64,000 bases of DNA from the NCBI GenBank assembly GCA_028284225.1, contig JANQSD010000011.1:248001-312000 (forward strand), given 5' to 3'. This document shows, in pieces, positions 29,368 through 39,353 of this stretch. The stretch is from Arenicellales bacterium (lineage in GTDB: Bacteria; Pseudomonadota; Gammaproteobacteria; Arenicellales; JAHEKD01). The notes beneath the pieces were generated by a model that saw nothing but the letters and a program-made list of their open reading frames with translations, ran no database searches and was not told the origin of the DNA. A program made the translations under genes and the position numbers. Numbering within the stretch: the first letter of the stretch is position 1; every line of letters starts with the position of its first letter.

Positions 29368-30108
29368 ATGTCAACTGAGCCTGATATGGATCAAATTCGA
29401 ATTGTATTGGTGCGACCCAGTCACCCCGGAAATATTGGCGCTGCGGCCCGGGCGATGAAGAATATGGGGTTAAAGCAGTTGGTTTTGGTTGCGCCTGAAG
29501 CATTTCCCAGTGATGTGGCTACCGCCAGAGCCAGCGGTGCTGAAGATGTTTTAATCAATGCGCCGATTTGTGATCGATTAGAGCATGCCATTAGCGATTG
29601 TCATCACGTAGTTACCACCACGGCACGTAACCGTTCCTTACAATGGGATAATGTCGATGCGCGTAAAGCAGCAAATCAAGTCATTAGACAGAGCCGTCAG
29701 GGTCAAGTGGCTGTTGTGTTTGGGCCGGAAAGAACAGGATTAAGTAATCAGGAAATAGAATTAAGTCACCAGTTAGTACACATACCGGTTAATGACGATT
29801 TTTCATCAATGAATTTGGCCGCAGCGGTAATGTTGATGTGTTATGAATTGCGTATGGCCTTTATCGATGAGCCTGAGTCGTATATTTCCGAATCCGAGAT
29901 TGAGAAAAAGGCAACTTCCGGGCAGGTTGAGGGTTTTATTCAGCATTTGCACGAGATTATGGCTCAAATCGGGTTTTTAACGAATAAACCCTCAGATCGA
30001 CTAATGGGCCGAATCAGGCGCTTGTATAATCGTTCACATATGTCTGAACAGGACGTCAATATTATGCGTGGTATCCTGGCTGGCATTCAGTCCAGAATTA
30101 AGCGTTAA
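29368..30108 (+). CDS. trmJ: tRNA (cytidine/uridine-2'-O-)-methyltransferase TrmJ
   Basis: SPOUT-class methyltransferase that 2'-O-methylates position 32 in the tRNA anticodon loop. The 246 aa protein has the family start IRIVLVRPSHPGNIGAAARAMKNMG (key part PSHPGNIGAAARAM), the trefoil-knot SAM motifs VAVVFGPERTGLSNQE and IPVNDDFSSMNLAAAV, and a helical C-terminal extension typical of TrmJ (LMGRIRRLYNRSHM). A TATAAT at 29333-29338 lies 29 bp before the ATG, although no good -35 was seen. In many gammaproteobacteria the isc operon follows; here only an IscA-type gene does. Confidence 0.95.
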   Translation: MSTEPDMDQIRIVLVRPSHPGNIGAAARAMKNMGLKQLVLVAPEAFPSDVATARASGAEDVLINAPICDRLEHAISDCHHVVTTTARNRSLQWDNVDARKAANQVIRQSRQGQVAVVFGPERTGLSNQEIELSHQLVHIPVNDDFSSMNLAAAVMLMCYELRMAFIDEPESYISESEIEKKATSGQVEGFIQHLHEIMAQIGFLTNKPSDRLMGRIRRLYNRSHMSEQDVNIMRGILAGIQSRIKR

Positions 30109-30182
30109 AAAACCGTTAAAAAATTTCAGAAAATTGTTAAGAATTCACTTAAAATTCAAATATTAAGACTTATAGTATCAGC

Positions 30183-30512
30183 ATGAGTATTACACTGACA
30201 GATTCAGCGGCCCAACAAGTCCAGTCCTATATCGACAAGGATAGTGTCAAAATTGGTTTGCGCTTTGGTGTGCGAACATCCGGGTGTTCCGGTTTCGCTT
30301 ATGTAGTCGAGTTGACGGATACAGTCGATGCTGATGATCAAGTATTTGAGTCAAACGGCATTAAAGTTATCGTCAACAGCGAAAGCTTGCCTTATGTCGA
30401 AGGGACTGAAATTGATTACACCCGAGAAAACCTGTCGGAAACATTTGTTTTTCATAACCCCAATGTCACCGCCAGTTGCGGCTGTGGCGAGAGTTTTACC
30501 ACTAAACACTAA
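30183..30512 (+). CDS. iscA: A-type iron-sulfur carrier protein, IscA-like
   Basis: Small Fe-S cluster carrier of 109 aa. The three conserved cysteines are Cys35 (TSGCSGFAY) and Cys99/Cys101 (SCGCGESF), with no other family motif lost. The sequence VRTSGCSGFAYVVELTD and the ending GCGESFTTKH fit IscA better than ErpA or SufA. It sits 74 bp after trmJ without iscR, iscS, iscU, hscBA or fdx, so it is an isolated member. The next gene encodes aconitase, an Fe-S enzyme, which is a plausible client; that link is inferred from position. Confidence 0.9.
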   Translation: MSITLTDSAAQQVQSYIDKDSVKIGLRFGVRTSGCSGFAYVVELTDTVDADDQVFESNGIKVIVNSESLPYVEGTEIDYTRENLSETFVFHNPNVTASCGCGESFTTKH

Positions 30513-30577
30513 TTTCTCAAGCTCTGAAACTATTCAGTTTCCGCACGGTCATAACATCAGCTATACATATTGCTAAA

Positions 30578-30606
30578 GATTATTAGTGTTATAAATACTA
30601 ATAATC
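30578..30606. promoter_or_regulatory. Inverted repeat overlapping the presumed acnA -35 region
   Basis: Ten-base arms GATTATTAGT and ACTAATAATC flank a 9 nt loop. The repeat ends 11 bp before an extended -10 (TGCGATAAT, 30615-30623), so its right arm lies where a -35 box would be. It could be an operator, or a weak AT-rich terminator for the iscA-like gene, since no T-run follows. Arms of this length with a short loop are near chance expectation for one window; the position is what makes it notable. Confidence 0.4.
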
Positions 30607-30614
30607 GCTGCCTA

Positions 30615-30623
30615 TGCGATAAT
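30615..30623 (+). promoter_or_regulatory. Extended -10 promoter element for acnA
   Basis: TGC followed by GATAAT, a good extended -10, ending 43 bp before the acnA ATG. A ribosome site (GAGAGGAAT) follows nearer the start. No consensus -35 is seen 17 bp upstream, where the inverted repeat lies. Confidence 0.5.
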
Positions 30624-30666
30624 GCTCTGCACGATGTCAATCTAATGCTATGAGAGGAATCCTGAC

Positions 30667-33348
30667 ATGACCAACAGTTTTAATGCCAAAACAACTCTAG
30701 ATGTTAATAACAAATCTTACGAGATTTATTCATTTCAGGCTTTGCGGGACAAGCATGATTTAAGCAGGCTCCCATATTCATTAAAAATTTTATTGGAAAA
30801 TCTTCTGCGCTTTGAGGATGGTGTCAATGTCACTGCAGCTGACGTTGAGGCGTTACTGAACTGGGACCCGAAGGCGCAGCCGGATAAAGAGATTTCCTTT
30901 ACGCCTTCAAGGGTGTTAATGCAGGATTTTACCGGGGTGCCTGCAGTTGTGGACTTGGCTGCCATGCGCGATGCCATGAGTGCCCTGGGCAGTGATCCAA
31001 CTTTAATTAATCCGCTTTCACCGGCCGATTTGGTGATTGACCATTCAGTCATGGTAGACCACTTTGGTAAACAAAATGCACTGGATTTGAATGCTCAGCT
31101 TGAATTCAAGCGTAATCAGGAGCGCTATACATTTTTGAAGTGGGGTCAACAGGCATTTGATAATTTTCAGGTGGTGCCGCCGGCTACGGGTATTTGCCAT
31201 CAGGTCAACCTGGAATATCTGGCGCAAGTTGTGTTTAACCGCGTTAATAACGGTGTACTACAGGCTTATCCGGACACATTAGTCGGCACTGACTCACACA
31301 CCACCATGATCAACGGTCTGGGCGTGTTAGGCTGGGGAGTGGGTGGTATCGAGGCCGAAGCCGCGATGCTGGGGCAGCCGATCACTATGCTGATTCCACA
31401 TGTGATTGGTTTTAAGCTTAACGGCAAGTTAGCGGAGGGCGCTACCGCTACTGACCTGGTGCTGACAGTTGTGCAAATGCTGCGTGAAAAAGGCGTGGTT
31501 GGTAAATTTGTTGAATTCTTTGGTGATGGTCTTGATCATCTTTCATTAGCTGACCAGGCGACAATTGCCAATATGGCACCGGAATACGGTGCGACTTGCG
31601 GTATTTTTCCAGTCGATTCAGAAACACTGAATTATCTACATCTAAGTGGCCGTACTGAAGAGCAAATCGCCCTGGTTGAAGCCTATGCCAAACATCAAGG
31701 CATGTTCAGAGAATCCGGTAGCGCTGAAGCTGAATATACAGATGTACTGGAACTTGATTTAGCTGCGGTTGAGCCGTCATTAGCGGGCCCTAAACGTCCG
31801 CAGGATAGAATAACCCTTAAGTCTGCGTCTACGGAAATCAGCCAATTAATCAGTGACATGCGGGCCGAAGATCCTGATTCTGGCCAGGCTGTACAAGTCA
31901 GTCACGAAGGCCAGGAGTTTGAATTAACCGATGGTGCAGTGGTCATTGCGGCCATTACCAGTTGTACTAATACTTCTAATCCTGATGTCATCATGGGTGC
32001 AGGATTGCTAGCTAAAAATGCAATTGCCAAAGGCTTGAAAGTCAAACCCTGGGTCAAGACTTCACTGGCTCCAGGTTCACAGGTGGTCACTGAGTATCTT
32101 AAAGATTCAAATTTACTCGAGCCGTTGGAGCAGCTGGGTTTTGATGTGGTGGGTTACGGTTGTACAACCTGCATTGGTAACTCCGGGCCATTGCCTGAAC
32201 ATATCAGCGCAGGTATTAAAGACAACAATTTGATCGCTACTTCTGTTTTATCCGGTAATCGAAACTTCGAAGGCCGTGTACATGCCGAAGTTAAAATGAA
32301 TTTTCTAGCCTCTCCCCCTTTAGTGGTGGCCTATGCATTGGCCGGCAGGGCAGATTTTGATATTTATAATGAGCCGTTGGGTCAGGATGATGCAGGCAAT
32401 GACGTTTATCTAAAGGATATCTGGCCGTCACAACAGGCGATCAACGAAGTGGTAGCGTCAACAATTTCCAGAGAAATGTTTCAGGCTAAATACTCCGATG
32501 TATTTAAAGGAGATAAAAACTGGGCAGAAATATCTTCGCCTGAATCAAGCTCCTATCAGTGGCAAGCTGATTCAACCTATATCCAGAACCCTCCTTATTT
32601 CGTCGGCATATCGGCTACACCTCCGGGCGTGCCTGAAATTAAAAACGCGCGTGTGTTGGCCCGGTTGGGCGATAGTATCACTACAGATCATATATCTCCG
32701 GCCGGTGCGATTAAAGAAGATTCACCAGCCGGCGAATATTTGAAGGGCAACGGTGTAAGTAAAGTCGATTTCAACTCTTACGGTTCACGGCGTGGAAATC
32801 ACGAGGTCATGATGCGCGGTACATTTGCCAATATTCGCCTGCGCAACGAGCTGGCACCGGGTACTGAGGGTGGGTGGACATGTCATCAGCCCAGCGGCGA
32901 GCAAATGACGATTTACGATGCCGCAATGCGATACCAGAATGAGGGTACGCCTTTATTAGTTATCGCCGGTAAAGAATACGGCACCGGCTCATCTCGGGAC
33001 TGGGCAGCTAAAGGTTCTATCTTGTTGGGTATTAAGGCCGTGCTTACTGAGAGCTTTGAGCGTATTCACCGCTCCAATTTGATCGGTATGGGTGTATTAC
33101 CGCTGCAGTTTAATCCGGGCGACAGCCGTGATTCTTTAGGCTTAACCGGCAAGGAGCTCTATAGTATTGAAGGCATTGAAGCGGGCGCCGAATATGTGAC
33201 TATTGTTGTCAATGATAATGGGCAAGAAAAACGCTTCGACGTTAAAGTGCGAATCGATACGCCCAAGGAGTGGGAATATTATCAACATGGCGGGATTTTG
33301 CATTATGTCCTCAGGCAACTTGCAGCCAGCGATCAAAAAGCAGCCTGA
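30667..33348 (+). CDS. acnA: Aconitate hydratase A
   Basis: Interconverts citrate and isocitrate in the TCA cycle with a [4Fe-4S] cluster. The 893 aa chain matches the AcnA/IRP1 type: cluster ligands Cys433 ([10 protein letters not shown]), Cys499 and Cys502 ([11 protein letters not shown]). The early [24 protein letters not shown] block is seen as [11 protein letters not shown], and the swivel domain has [10 protein letters not shown] and [15 protein letters not shown]. Length equals E. coli AcnA within a few residues. It is preceded by an extended -10 and followed by a modest hairpin terminator. Confidence 0.98.
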   Translation: MTNSFNAKTTLDVNNKSYEIYSFQALRDKHDLSRLPYSLKILLENLLRFEDGVNVTAADVEALLNWDPKAQPDKEISFTPSRVLMQDFTGVPAVVDLAAMRDAMSALGSDPTLINPLSPADLVIDHSVMVDHFGKQNALDLNAQLEFKRNQERYTFLKWGQQAFDNFQVVPPATGICHQVNLEYLAQVVFNRVNNGVLQAYPDTLVGTDSHTTMINGLGVLGWGVGGIEAEAAMLGQPITMLIPHVIGFKLNGKLAEGATATDLVLTVVQMLREKGVVGKFVEFFGDGLDHLSLADQATIANMAPEYGATCGIFPVDSETLNYLHLSGRTEEQIALVEAYAKHQGMFRESGSAEAEYTDVLELDLAAVEPSLAGPKRPQDRITLKSASTEISQLISDMRAEDPDSGQAVQVSHEGQEFELTDGAVVIAAITSCTNTSNPDVIMGAGLLAKNAIAKGLKVKPWVKTSLAPGSQVVTEYLKDSNLLEPLEQLGFDVVGYGCTTCIGNSGPLPEHISAGIKDNNLIATSVLSGNRNFEGRVHAEVKMNFLASPPLVVAYALAGRADFDIYNEPLGQDDAGNDVYLKDIWPSQQAINEVVASTISREMFQAKYSDVFKGDKNWAEISSPESSSYQWQADSTYIQNPPYFVGISATPPGVPEIKNARVLARLGDSITTDHISPAGAIKEDSPAGEYLKGNGVSKVDFNSYGSRRGNHEVMMRGTFANIRLRNELAPGTEGGWTCHQPSGEQMTIYDAAMRYQNEGTPLLVIAGKEYGTGSSRDWAAKGSILLGIKAVLTESFERIHRSNLIGMGVLPLQFNPGDSRDSLGLTGKELYSIEGIEAGAEYVTIVVNDNGQEKRFDVKVRIDTPKEWEYYQHGGILHYVLRQLAASDQKAA

Positions 33349-33360
33349 TAAACCTAGAAT

Positions 33361-33390
33361 CCTCAGTTAACCACTCCACCTGAGGGTTTT
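33361..33390 (+). terminator. Possible terminator after acnA
   Basis: Arms CCTCAG (33361-33366) and CTGAGG (33380-33385) with a 13 nt loop, followed by GTTTT. The stem is short and the loop long, so termination is probably partial. It begins 12 bp after the acnA stop and partly overlaps the glnB promoter region. Confidence 0.45.
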
Positions 33391-33413
33391 AGCTTAAAAC
33401 TCTTTGCTATAAT
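33385..33413 (+). promoter_or_regulatory. Promoter of glnB, extended -10 type
   Basis: TGC plus a perfect TATAAT (33408-33413) preceded at 17 bp by a poor -35 (GGTTTT). The glnB ATG is 41 bp downstream with ribosome site AGAGGA at 33442-33447. No NtrC or sigma-54 site was seen. Confidence 0.6.
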
Positions 33414-33436
33414 CCGAGCAGATTGAACGTCAATAG

Positions 33437-35447
<2,011 letters not shown>

Positions 35448-35559
35448 GGCGCGTTCTCACACTTTAATCATTATTGCATTCAATAATTTTATAGGTGGTA
35501 TCTAGTATTTCTTTTTTGTATTCAAGTAAAGACTGTCAGATAGTCGCAGGACTATGTAT

Positions 35560-35928
35560 TCAAGATTTAGGCGGAACCTCAATCAAGTCGACGAATTGTA
35601 GGACTTGTTTGAGTTGATTTTCGCTGCACCGGTTTAGTTTTTTATTGATTTGACTGATCAGGTGATTAGTTTGGTAGTGCTCGTTGGCTTCTTTTATGGT
35701 GTTCTGTTCGACTTCAGGGAAATTACCGTCGACAAAATCTTCAATATTGACTTTAAAATAGTTAGCCAGTTTTTGCAGTGAACGAGTGCTGGGGTTGGCG
35801 CTTTCGCCGGTGCGGATTCTGTGAATGGTGGCTTGGGTTAGGCCGGTCTTTCTCGATAGGTCACCTTCGCTTTTAATGTCGAACTTTTCCCATAGATAGT
35901 TTAATGTTTTAGCCGCCCTAGTATGCAT
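35560..35928 (-). CDS. XRE-family transcriptional regulator
   Basis: A 122 aa DNA-binding protein. The helix-turn-helix runs from about residue 20 to 60 (DLSRKTGLTQATIHRIRTGESANPSTRSLQKLANYF; recognition helix around QATIHRIRTGE). The C-terminal half is polar and ends with a helix (QLKQVLQFVDLI) that may dimerise. The phage Cro/CI-like form often controls its own promoter, and two inverted repeats lie just upstream of its start. No toxin, phage or recombinase gene adjoins it. It converges with the Sel1/SPOR gene; a short hairpin (ATTATTG/CAATAAT, 35470-35487) lies in the gap. Confidence 0.85.
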   Translation of the reverse strand: MHTRAAKTLNYLWEKFDIKSEGDLSRKTGLTQATIHRIRTGESANPSTRSLQKLANYFKVNIEDFVDGNFPEVEQNTIKEANEHYQTNHLISQINKKLNRCSENQLKQVLQFVDLIEVPPKS

Positions 35929-35931
35929 GTA

Positions 35932-35957
35932 AGTATTATTTAATAAAAAGTAATACT
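35932..35957. promoter_or_regulatory. Inverted repeat next to the XRE regulator start
   Basis: Arms AGTATTA and TAATACT with a 12 nt spacer, three bases upstream of the regulator's ATG. The position fits an autoregulatory operator or a hairpin in the 5' leader. AT-rich, so chance is not excluded. Confidence 0.4.
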
Positions 35958-35975
35958 AAAGCGGGTTAGCTATAT

Positions 35976-35993
35976 TCATACATTAACGTATGA
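35976..35993. promoter_or_regulatory. Near-palindrome upstream of the XRE regulator
   Basis: TCATAC and GTATGA arms around ATTAAC, 18 bp with one mismatched pair, 47 bp from the start of the XRE regulator. A dimeric HTH protein could bind here. Its sequence differs from the other nearby inverted repeat, so at most one is likely to be the cognate site. Confidence 0.4.
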
Positions 35994-36310
35994 TCTGTTT
36001 TTAATACGGGCAATGTAAGAAAAACAATCAAATTGCAGTCGCCAAAATGGTTGGTTCAAAGGACGCATGTTGGATGTATGTGGTAAAAAGACTATCCACC
36101 TGTTTCAGTGATGAGGCCCGATAAAATGGACATGAAAATAACGCTAACTGCTATCACTCTTATGCCACAGGCTGAATCATTAAAAATATAGTTATGGACG
36201 GTGTATGCGCGTGACCGCTTAAATGCTGCACGAATTCTCTAGAAAACAAACTGCCCGTAAAATGTTATTCTTAGCTAAAGGCTCCCACATAGTGATAATC
36301 AGTAAGTATC

Positions 36311-37084
36311 GTGTTTCATCCTTTATTTAGTCGTTTACAGATTGAATTAGACATCTGGCTTCAGGCCGGTTTATCTGCTACGTTCTGGTGGCGTGATGAT
36401 GATGCTGTATGCGCGTCATCCGCACTTGACCGTTTGATCAGCGCATCCAGCGAGGCAGGTTTGTTGCTTGCAACAATTCCTAAGCAGGCCGATTCGTCAT
36501 TAGCTGATGCTATTGCAAGTCATGCCCACATTACGATTGCCCAGCACGGTTATGCCCATATCAATCATGCACCTCGCGGCCAGGGGTTGGGGGCCTGGGA
36601 GTTAGGATTACATCGTGGTGAGCAGGCGGTAATGGATGATTTGGCTCAAGGTTACGAAATGCTGTCCGGTTTGTTTGCTGACCATCTTATTGCCGTTGTT
36701 GTGCCACCCTGGAATCGAATTGATCCGGCTTTGTATCAGCCGCTACAACAATCCGGATATTGCGGCGTATCAGCTTTTGGCTCTAATCAATTGCTTGAGC
36801 CGGTGAGTGGATTAATCCAGCTGAATTGCCATTGTGATCCGATCAATTGGAAAACAGGAGCGCGTTTTACCGGAACTGAAAAGTCAATTGCCATGATTTG
36901 TGAACATTTACAATCACGTAGAAATGAAACTACGCGACTGGATGAACCCACTGGCTTGTTGACGCATCATCTCGATATGGATGACGAAAGTTGGGATTTT
37001 GTTTCGCAGTTGAATCAAGTGATTATTGAACATCCTGCGGCCTGCTGGTGTGATCCTAAACAATTATTTAATGCTAAACCATGA
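36311..37084 (+). CDS. Polysaccharide deacetylase-like protein (NodB fold)
   Basis: A 257 aa protein of the NodB/glycoside-deacetylase superfamily. The metal-site aspartates are in WWRDDDA (residues 26-32), and the histidine motif is HGYAHINH (79-86). A later PPWNR motif (near residue 137) is the expected substrate-loop arginine. There is no signal peptide, so the enzyme should be cytoplasmic and act on a small or lipid-linked sugar rather than on exported polymer. The GTG 36311 start has only a weak ribosome site. Its stop overlaps the acetyltransferase start by 4 bp, so the two products probably act together. Confidence 0.82.
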   Translation: MFHPLFSRLQIELDIWLQAGLSATFWWRDDDAVCASSALDRLISASSEAGLLLATIPKQADSSLADAIASHAHITIAQHGYAHINHAPRGQGLGAWELGLHRGEQAVMDDLAQGYEMLSGLFADHLIAVVVPPWNRIDPALYQPLQQSGYCGVSAFGSNQLLEPVSGLIQLNCHCDPINWKTGARFTGTEKSIAMICEHLQSRRNETTRLDEPTGLLTHHLDMDDESWDFVSQLNQVIIEHPAACWCDPKQLFNAKP

Positions 37085-37944
37085 CAAATACGCCTTTCAT
37101 TCGGCCCGCTATAGCCAGCGATATGGACTCAATCTGCATGTTACTGCATTCCAAGATGAATCAGAAAATTCAACCTGAGCGCTGGCGCAAATTATTCACT
37201 TATGAATGGTTAAAGGAAAAACCTGATTTAGGCAGGGTAGTTGAACACCGTGGTGAAATTTTGGGTTTTCTGGGTATGGTCTACTCTGATCGTGAGATTA
37301 ACCATCATAATCATCGAATCGTTAATATCTGTGCCTGGTATTTGGATAAATCGTTACGTGGTTTGGGCCTGGGTAAGGGGATTATGGCGGATGCTACATC
37401 CGATCCGGCCATGAGTTATACCATTATGACCAGTTCAAAGAATACGGTGGGTATACTCGACGAAGTGGACTATCGGATTTTAGATGACAGCCGCTATATC
37501 TGGCGCAGACAAGCCAATAGCGAGTCAATGTTAACCTTGATCACTGATTACGAGCAGATTCATCTTGAATGTTCGCAGAAACTAAAAAAATTGCTGAATG
37601 ATCATGCCCAACTTCCAGTGACACCGATATTAGCGAAATTCCAGGATCAGCACTGCCTGTTGTTGTTTTCGGTTAAGCGCAAAGCCCAAGATGTGCTTTA
37701 TTTTGATGTGCTACTTACCAGCGACAGGGTTTTTCTTGGCCAACATGGGCAATACCTGGCCAATCTGTTATTGCCGGAGCAAACGGCGCTGCTAACGGCA
37801 GATTGCCGCTTGGTGGAAAATGCCGTCGCGGCGGATATTGAGACGCTACCTGTTCCGCGATTTTATAAGACCACGCAATTATCAGCATACCACTTCGACC
37901 ATCTTTATACCGAGTTGCAGTTGCTTGATTTAAAACTGGATTGA
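37081..37944 (+). CDS. GNAT-family acetyltransferase with an extra C-terminal domain
   Basis: A 287 aa protein. The N-terminal 150 or so residues have a GNAT layout: FIRPAIASDMDSICMLL (beta 1/alpha 1), FLGMVYSDREINHHNHRIVNICAWYLDKSLRGLGLGKGIM, where RGLGLGKGIM is the acetyl-CoA pyrophosphate loop near residue 94-103. The remaining 135 or so residues match nothing I recognise. It begins in an ATGA overlap with the deacetylase gene. The pair could exchange an acetyl or other acyl group on an amino sugar; the substrate is unknown. Confidence 0.8.
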   Translation: MTNTPFIRPAIASDMDSICMLLHSKMNQKIQPERWRKLFTYEWLKEKPDLGRVVEHRGEILGFLGMVYSDREINHHNHRIVNICAWYLDKSLRGLGLGKGIMADATSDPAMSYTIMTSSKNTVGILDEVDYRILDDSRYIWRRQANSESMLTLITDYEQIHLECSQKLKKLLNDHAQLPVTPILAKFQDQHCLLLFSVKRKAQDVLYFDVLLTSDRVFLGQHGQYLANLLLPEQTALLTADCRLVENAVAADIETLPVPRFYKTTQLSAYHFDHLYTELQLLDLKLD

Positions 37945-37989
37945 TGTAGTCCTGCGGATTAAACGGGTTTTCTTAAAGCCATATTGCTA

Positions 37990-38019
37990 TTGCATCTTGC
38001 GGGTTTAATCCCTTAGAAT
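37990..38019 (+). promoter_or_regulatory. Promoter of the rpsF operon
   Basis: TTGCAT (37990-37995) and TAGAAT (38014-38019) with an 18 bp spacer, followed by a GC-rich start (CGCGG) usual for ribosomal-protein promoters. A 9 bp inverted repeat (GGATTAAAC at 37956-37964, GTTTAATCC at 38003-38011) has its right arm inside the spacer. Confidence 0.65.
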
Positions 38020-38040
38020 ACGCGGTCTTTGTTTCTCCTT

Positions 38041-38064
38041 GCTTCACCGGATAGGCCGGGAAGC
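38041..38064 (+). promoter_or_regulatory. Leader hairpin before rpsF, candidate S6:S18 autoregulatory element
   Basis: Stem GCTTC-CCGG pairs with CCGG-GAAGC around the loop ATAGG, with one bulged A: nine pairs in all. It is followed by a CCCGAAGGGAG ribosome-site region before the rpsF ATG. S6:S18 is known to repress rpsF by binding a leader with a bulged CCG that mimics 16S helix 22; whether this leader has that motif is inference. Confidence 0.5.
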
Positions 38065-38088
38065 TACTAACCCGAAGGGAGCCTTAAA

Positions 38089-38511
38089 ATGAGACATTAT
38101 GAAATAGTATTTCTGGTCCATCCGGATCAGAGTGAACAAGTGCCAGGCATGATTGAACGCTATAAGACCCTGGTCGAAAATTCTGGCGGCAATGTGCATC
38201 GCCAGGAAGACTGGGGGCGCCGTCAGCTTGCCTACACAATCAACAAAATCCACAAAGCGCATTATGTTTTAATGAATATCGAATGTGATGCTACAATTCG
38301 TGAAGAGCTTGAAAATATTTTCAAATATAACGATGCTATCATTCGTTCGCTAGTCATCAAGCGTAATTATGCAATTACCGGAGATTCACCGCTTAAAGAA
38401 GAAGAGGAAGAATCTAAACCTAAATCGGCCCCTTCGCAGCAATCCGATGACTCGGATGCTGATTCTGAAGCACCGGCTGAAACCCAGGAACAAACTGAGG
38501 AGGCTGCATAA
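38089..38511 (+). CDS. rpsF: 30S ribosomal protein S6
   Basis: Central-domain protein of the small subunit that pairs with S18. The 140 aa chain has the family core [25 protein letters not shown] (start [12 protein letters not shown]), the [22 protein letters not shown] strand set (key part [11 protein letters not shown]) and a C-terminal acidic tail from about residue 104 ([18 protein letters not shown]), which could be glutamylated in enterics. Its stop and the rpsR start share a TAATG. priB, present in enterics between rpsF and rpsR, is absent. Confidence 0.98.
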   Translation: MRHYEIVFLVHPDQSEQVPGMIERYKTLVENSGGNVHRQEDWGRRQLAYTINKIHKAHYVLMNIECDATIREELENIFKYNDAIIRSLVIKRNYAITGDSPLKEEEEESKPKSAPSQQSDDSDADSEAPAETQEQTEEAA

Positions 38512-38741
38512 TGAGTCGTTACTTTAGAAGACGTAAATATTGTCGTTTTACAGCTGAAGGTATTGATGAGATAGATTACAAAGATCTGGAAATCTTAAAA
38601 GGTTATATCACCGAGACAGGCAAGATTATTCCCAGTCGTAACACCGGTACAAAGGCGCGTTACCAGCGTCAGTTGGCTACGGCGGTGAAGCGAGCAAGGT
38701 TTTTGGCGCTGCTTCCTTACACCGACCAGCATGATCGCTAG
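38511..38741 (+). CDS. rpsR: 30S ribosomal protein S18
   Basis: The 76 aa protein contains [23 protein letters not shown] (key part [12 protein letters not shown]) and [29 protein letters not shown] (key part [10 protein letters not shown]), complete and of normal length. It binds S6 and the central domain of 16S rRNA. Gene order rpsF-rpsR-rplI is retained and the rplI start is 9 bp downstream. Confidence 0.98.
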   Translation: MSRYFRRRKYCRFTAEGIDEIDYKDLEILKGYITETGKIIPSRNTGTKARYQRQLATAVKRARFLALLPYTDQHDR

Positions 38742-38750
38742 GAGGGTTGC

Positions 38751-39206
38751 ATGGAAATTATATTGCTACAAAAAATTCAAAATCTGGGTCAGCTTGGTGA
38801 TGTTGTCAACGTTAAGCCGGGTTATGCCAGAAATTACTTGATTCCACATGGCAAGGCCGTGCGTGCTTCAGAGCAAGCCAAGGCTGAAGTTGAATCACGC
38901 AAAGCTGAATTGTTGGCGCAAGAACAGGATGTATTGGCTAAAGCTCAAGGGCGGGCCGATTTAATCAATGGAATGATGATAGAAGTGCCGGCCAAGGCCA
39001 GTGAAGAAGGTAAATTATTTGGTTCTGTTTCGGCTGCAGAGATTTGTGATTATGTCATTAAAGCCGGTAACGAACTGGAACGCTCAGAAGTATTGATGCC
39101 GGATGGCCCAATTAAGGAAATAGGTGATTATCAAGTCGATATTCAGCTCCATCCGGAGGTTCGTGCTGAAATTAATGTTAAAGTTGTTCCTGAAGATATG
39201 GCTTGA
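38751..39206 (+). CDS. rplI: 50S ribosomal protein L9
   Basis: Large-subunit protein that binds 23S rRNA near the L1 stalk. The 151 aa chain starts MEIILLQKIQNLGQLGDVVNVKPGYARNYLIP (key part VNVKPGYARNYLIP), then the long connecting helix rich in Ala/Glu/Lys, and a C-terminal domain with EEGKLFGSVS. Last gene of the ribosomal cluster; a strong terminator follows 24 bp after the stop. Confidence 0.98.
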   Translation: MEIILLQKIQNLGQLGDVVNVKPGYARNYLIPHGKAVRASEQAKAEVESRKAELLAQEQDVLAKAQGRADLINGMMIEVPAKASEEGKLFGSVSAAEICDYVIKAGNELERSEVLMPDGPIKEIGDYQVDIQLHPEVRAEINVKVVPEDMA

Positions 39207-39229
39207 ACCACTTGATATATTGTTATCGA

Positions 39230-39258
39230 AAAAGCGGTGTTACAGCACCGCTTTTTTA
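39230..39258 (+). terminator. Rho-independent terminator after rplI
   Basis: Stem AAAAAGCGGTG (39230-39240) with CACCGCTTTTT, loop TTACAG, followed by a T-run. It separates the ribosomal operon from dnaB. Confidence 0.92.
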
Positions 39259-39353
39259 TTTGCTATTTGCTTAGATTTAGCTGCTGATCACATGGTATAT
39301 TCTATGGCATTACAAACATCAATAATGTAAGTATAGACGTTCGAAAATTCCTA

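Larger units (their letters stand above)
35929..36310. other. Divergent gap between the XRE regulator and the deacetylase gene
   Basis: This 382 bp gap holds two candidate operators (35932-35957 and 35976-35993) near the regulator. At the other end a TTAGCT (36271-36276) and GATAAT (36294-36299) are spaced by 17 bp, but they end only 11 bp before the GTG of the deacetylase gene, so the transcript would be nearly leaderless. The central part shows only very short reading frames with no ribosome sites I trust. No RNA gene was recognised. Confidence 0.5.

Noticed and set aside
35560-35928. Antitoxin half of a toxin-antitoxin pair
   Set aside because: No small partner gene adjoins it on either side.
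36067-36190. Very short frames in the gap before the deacetylase gene
   Set aside because: Frames of about 14 and 21 codons with no reliable ribosome site or conservation evidence.
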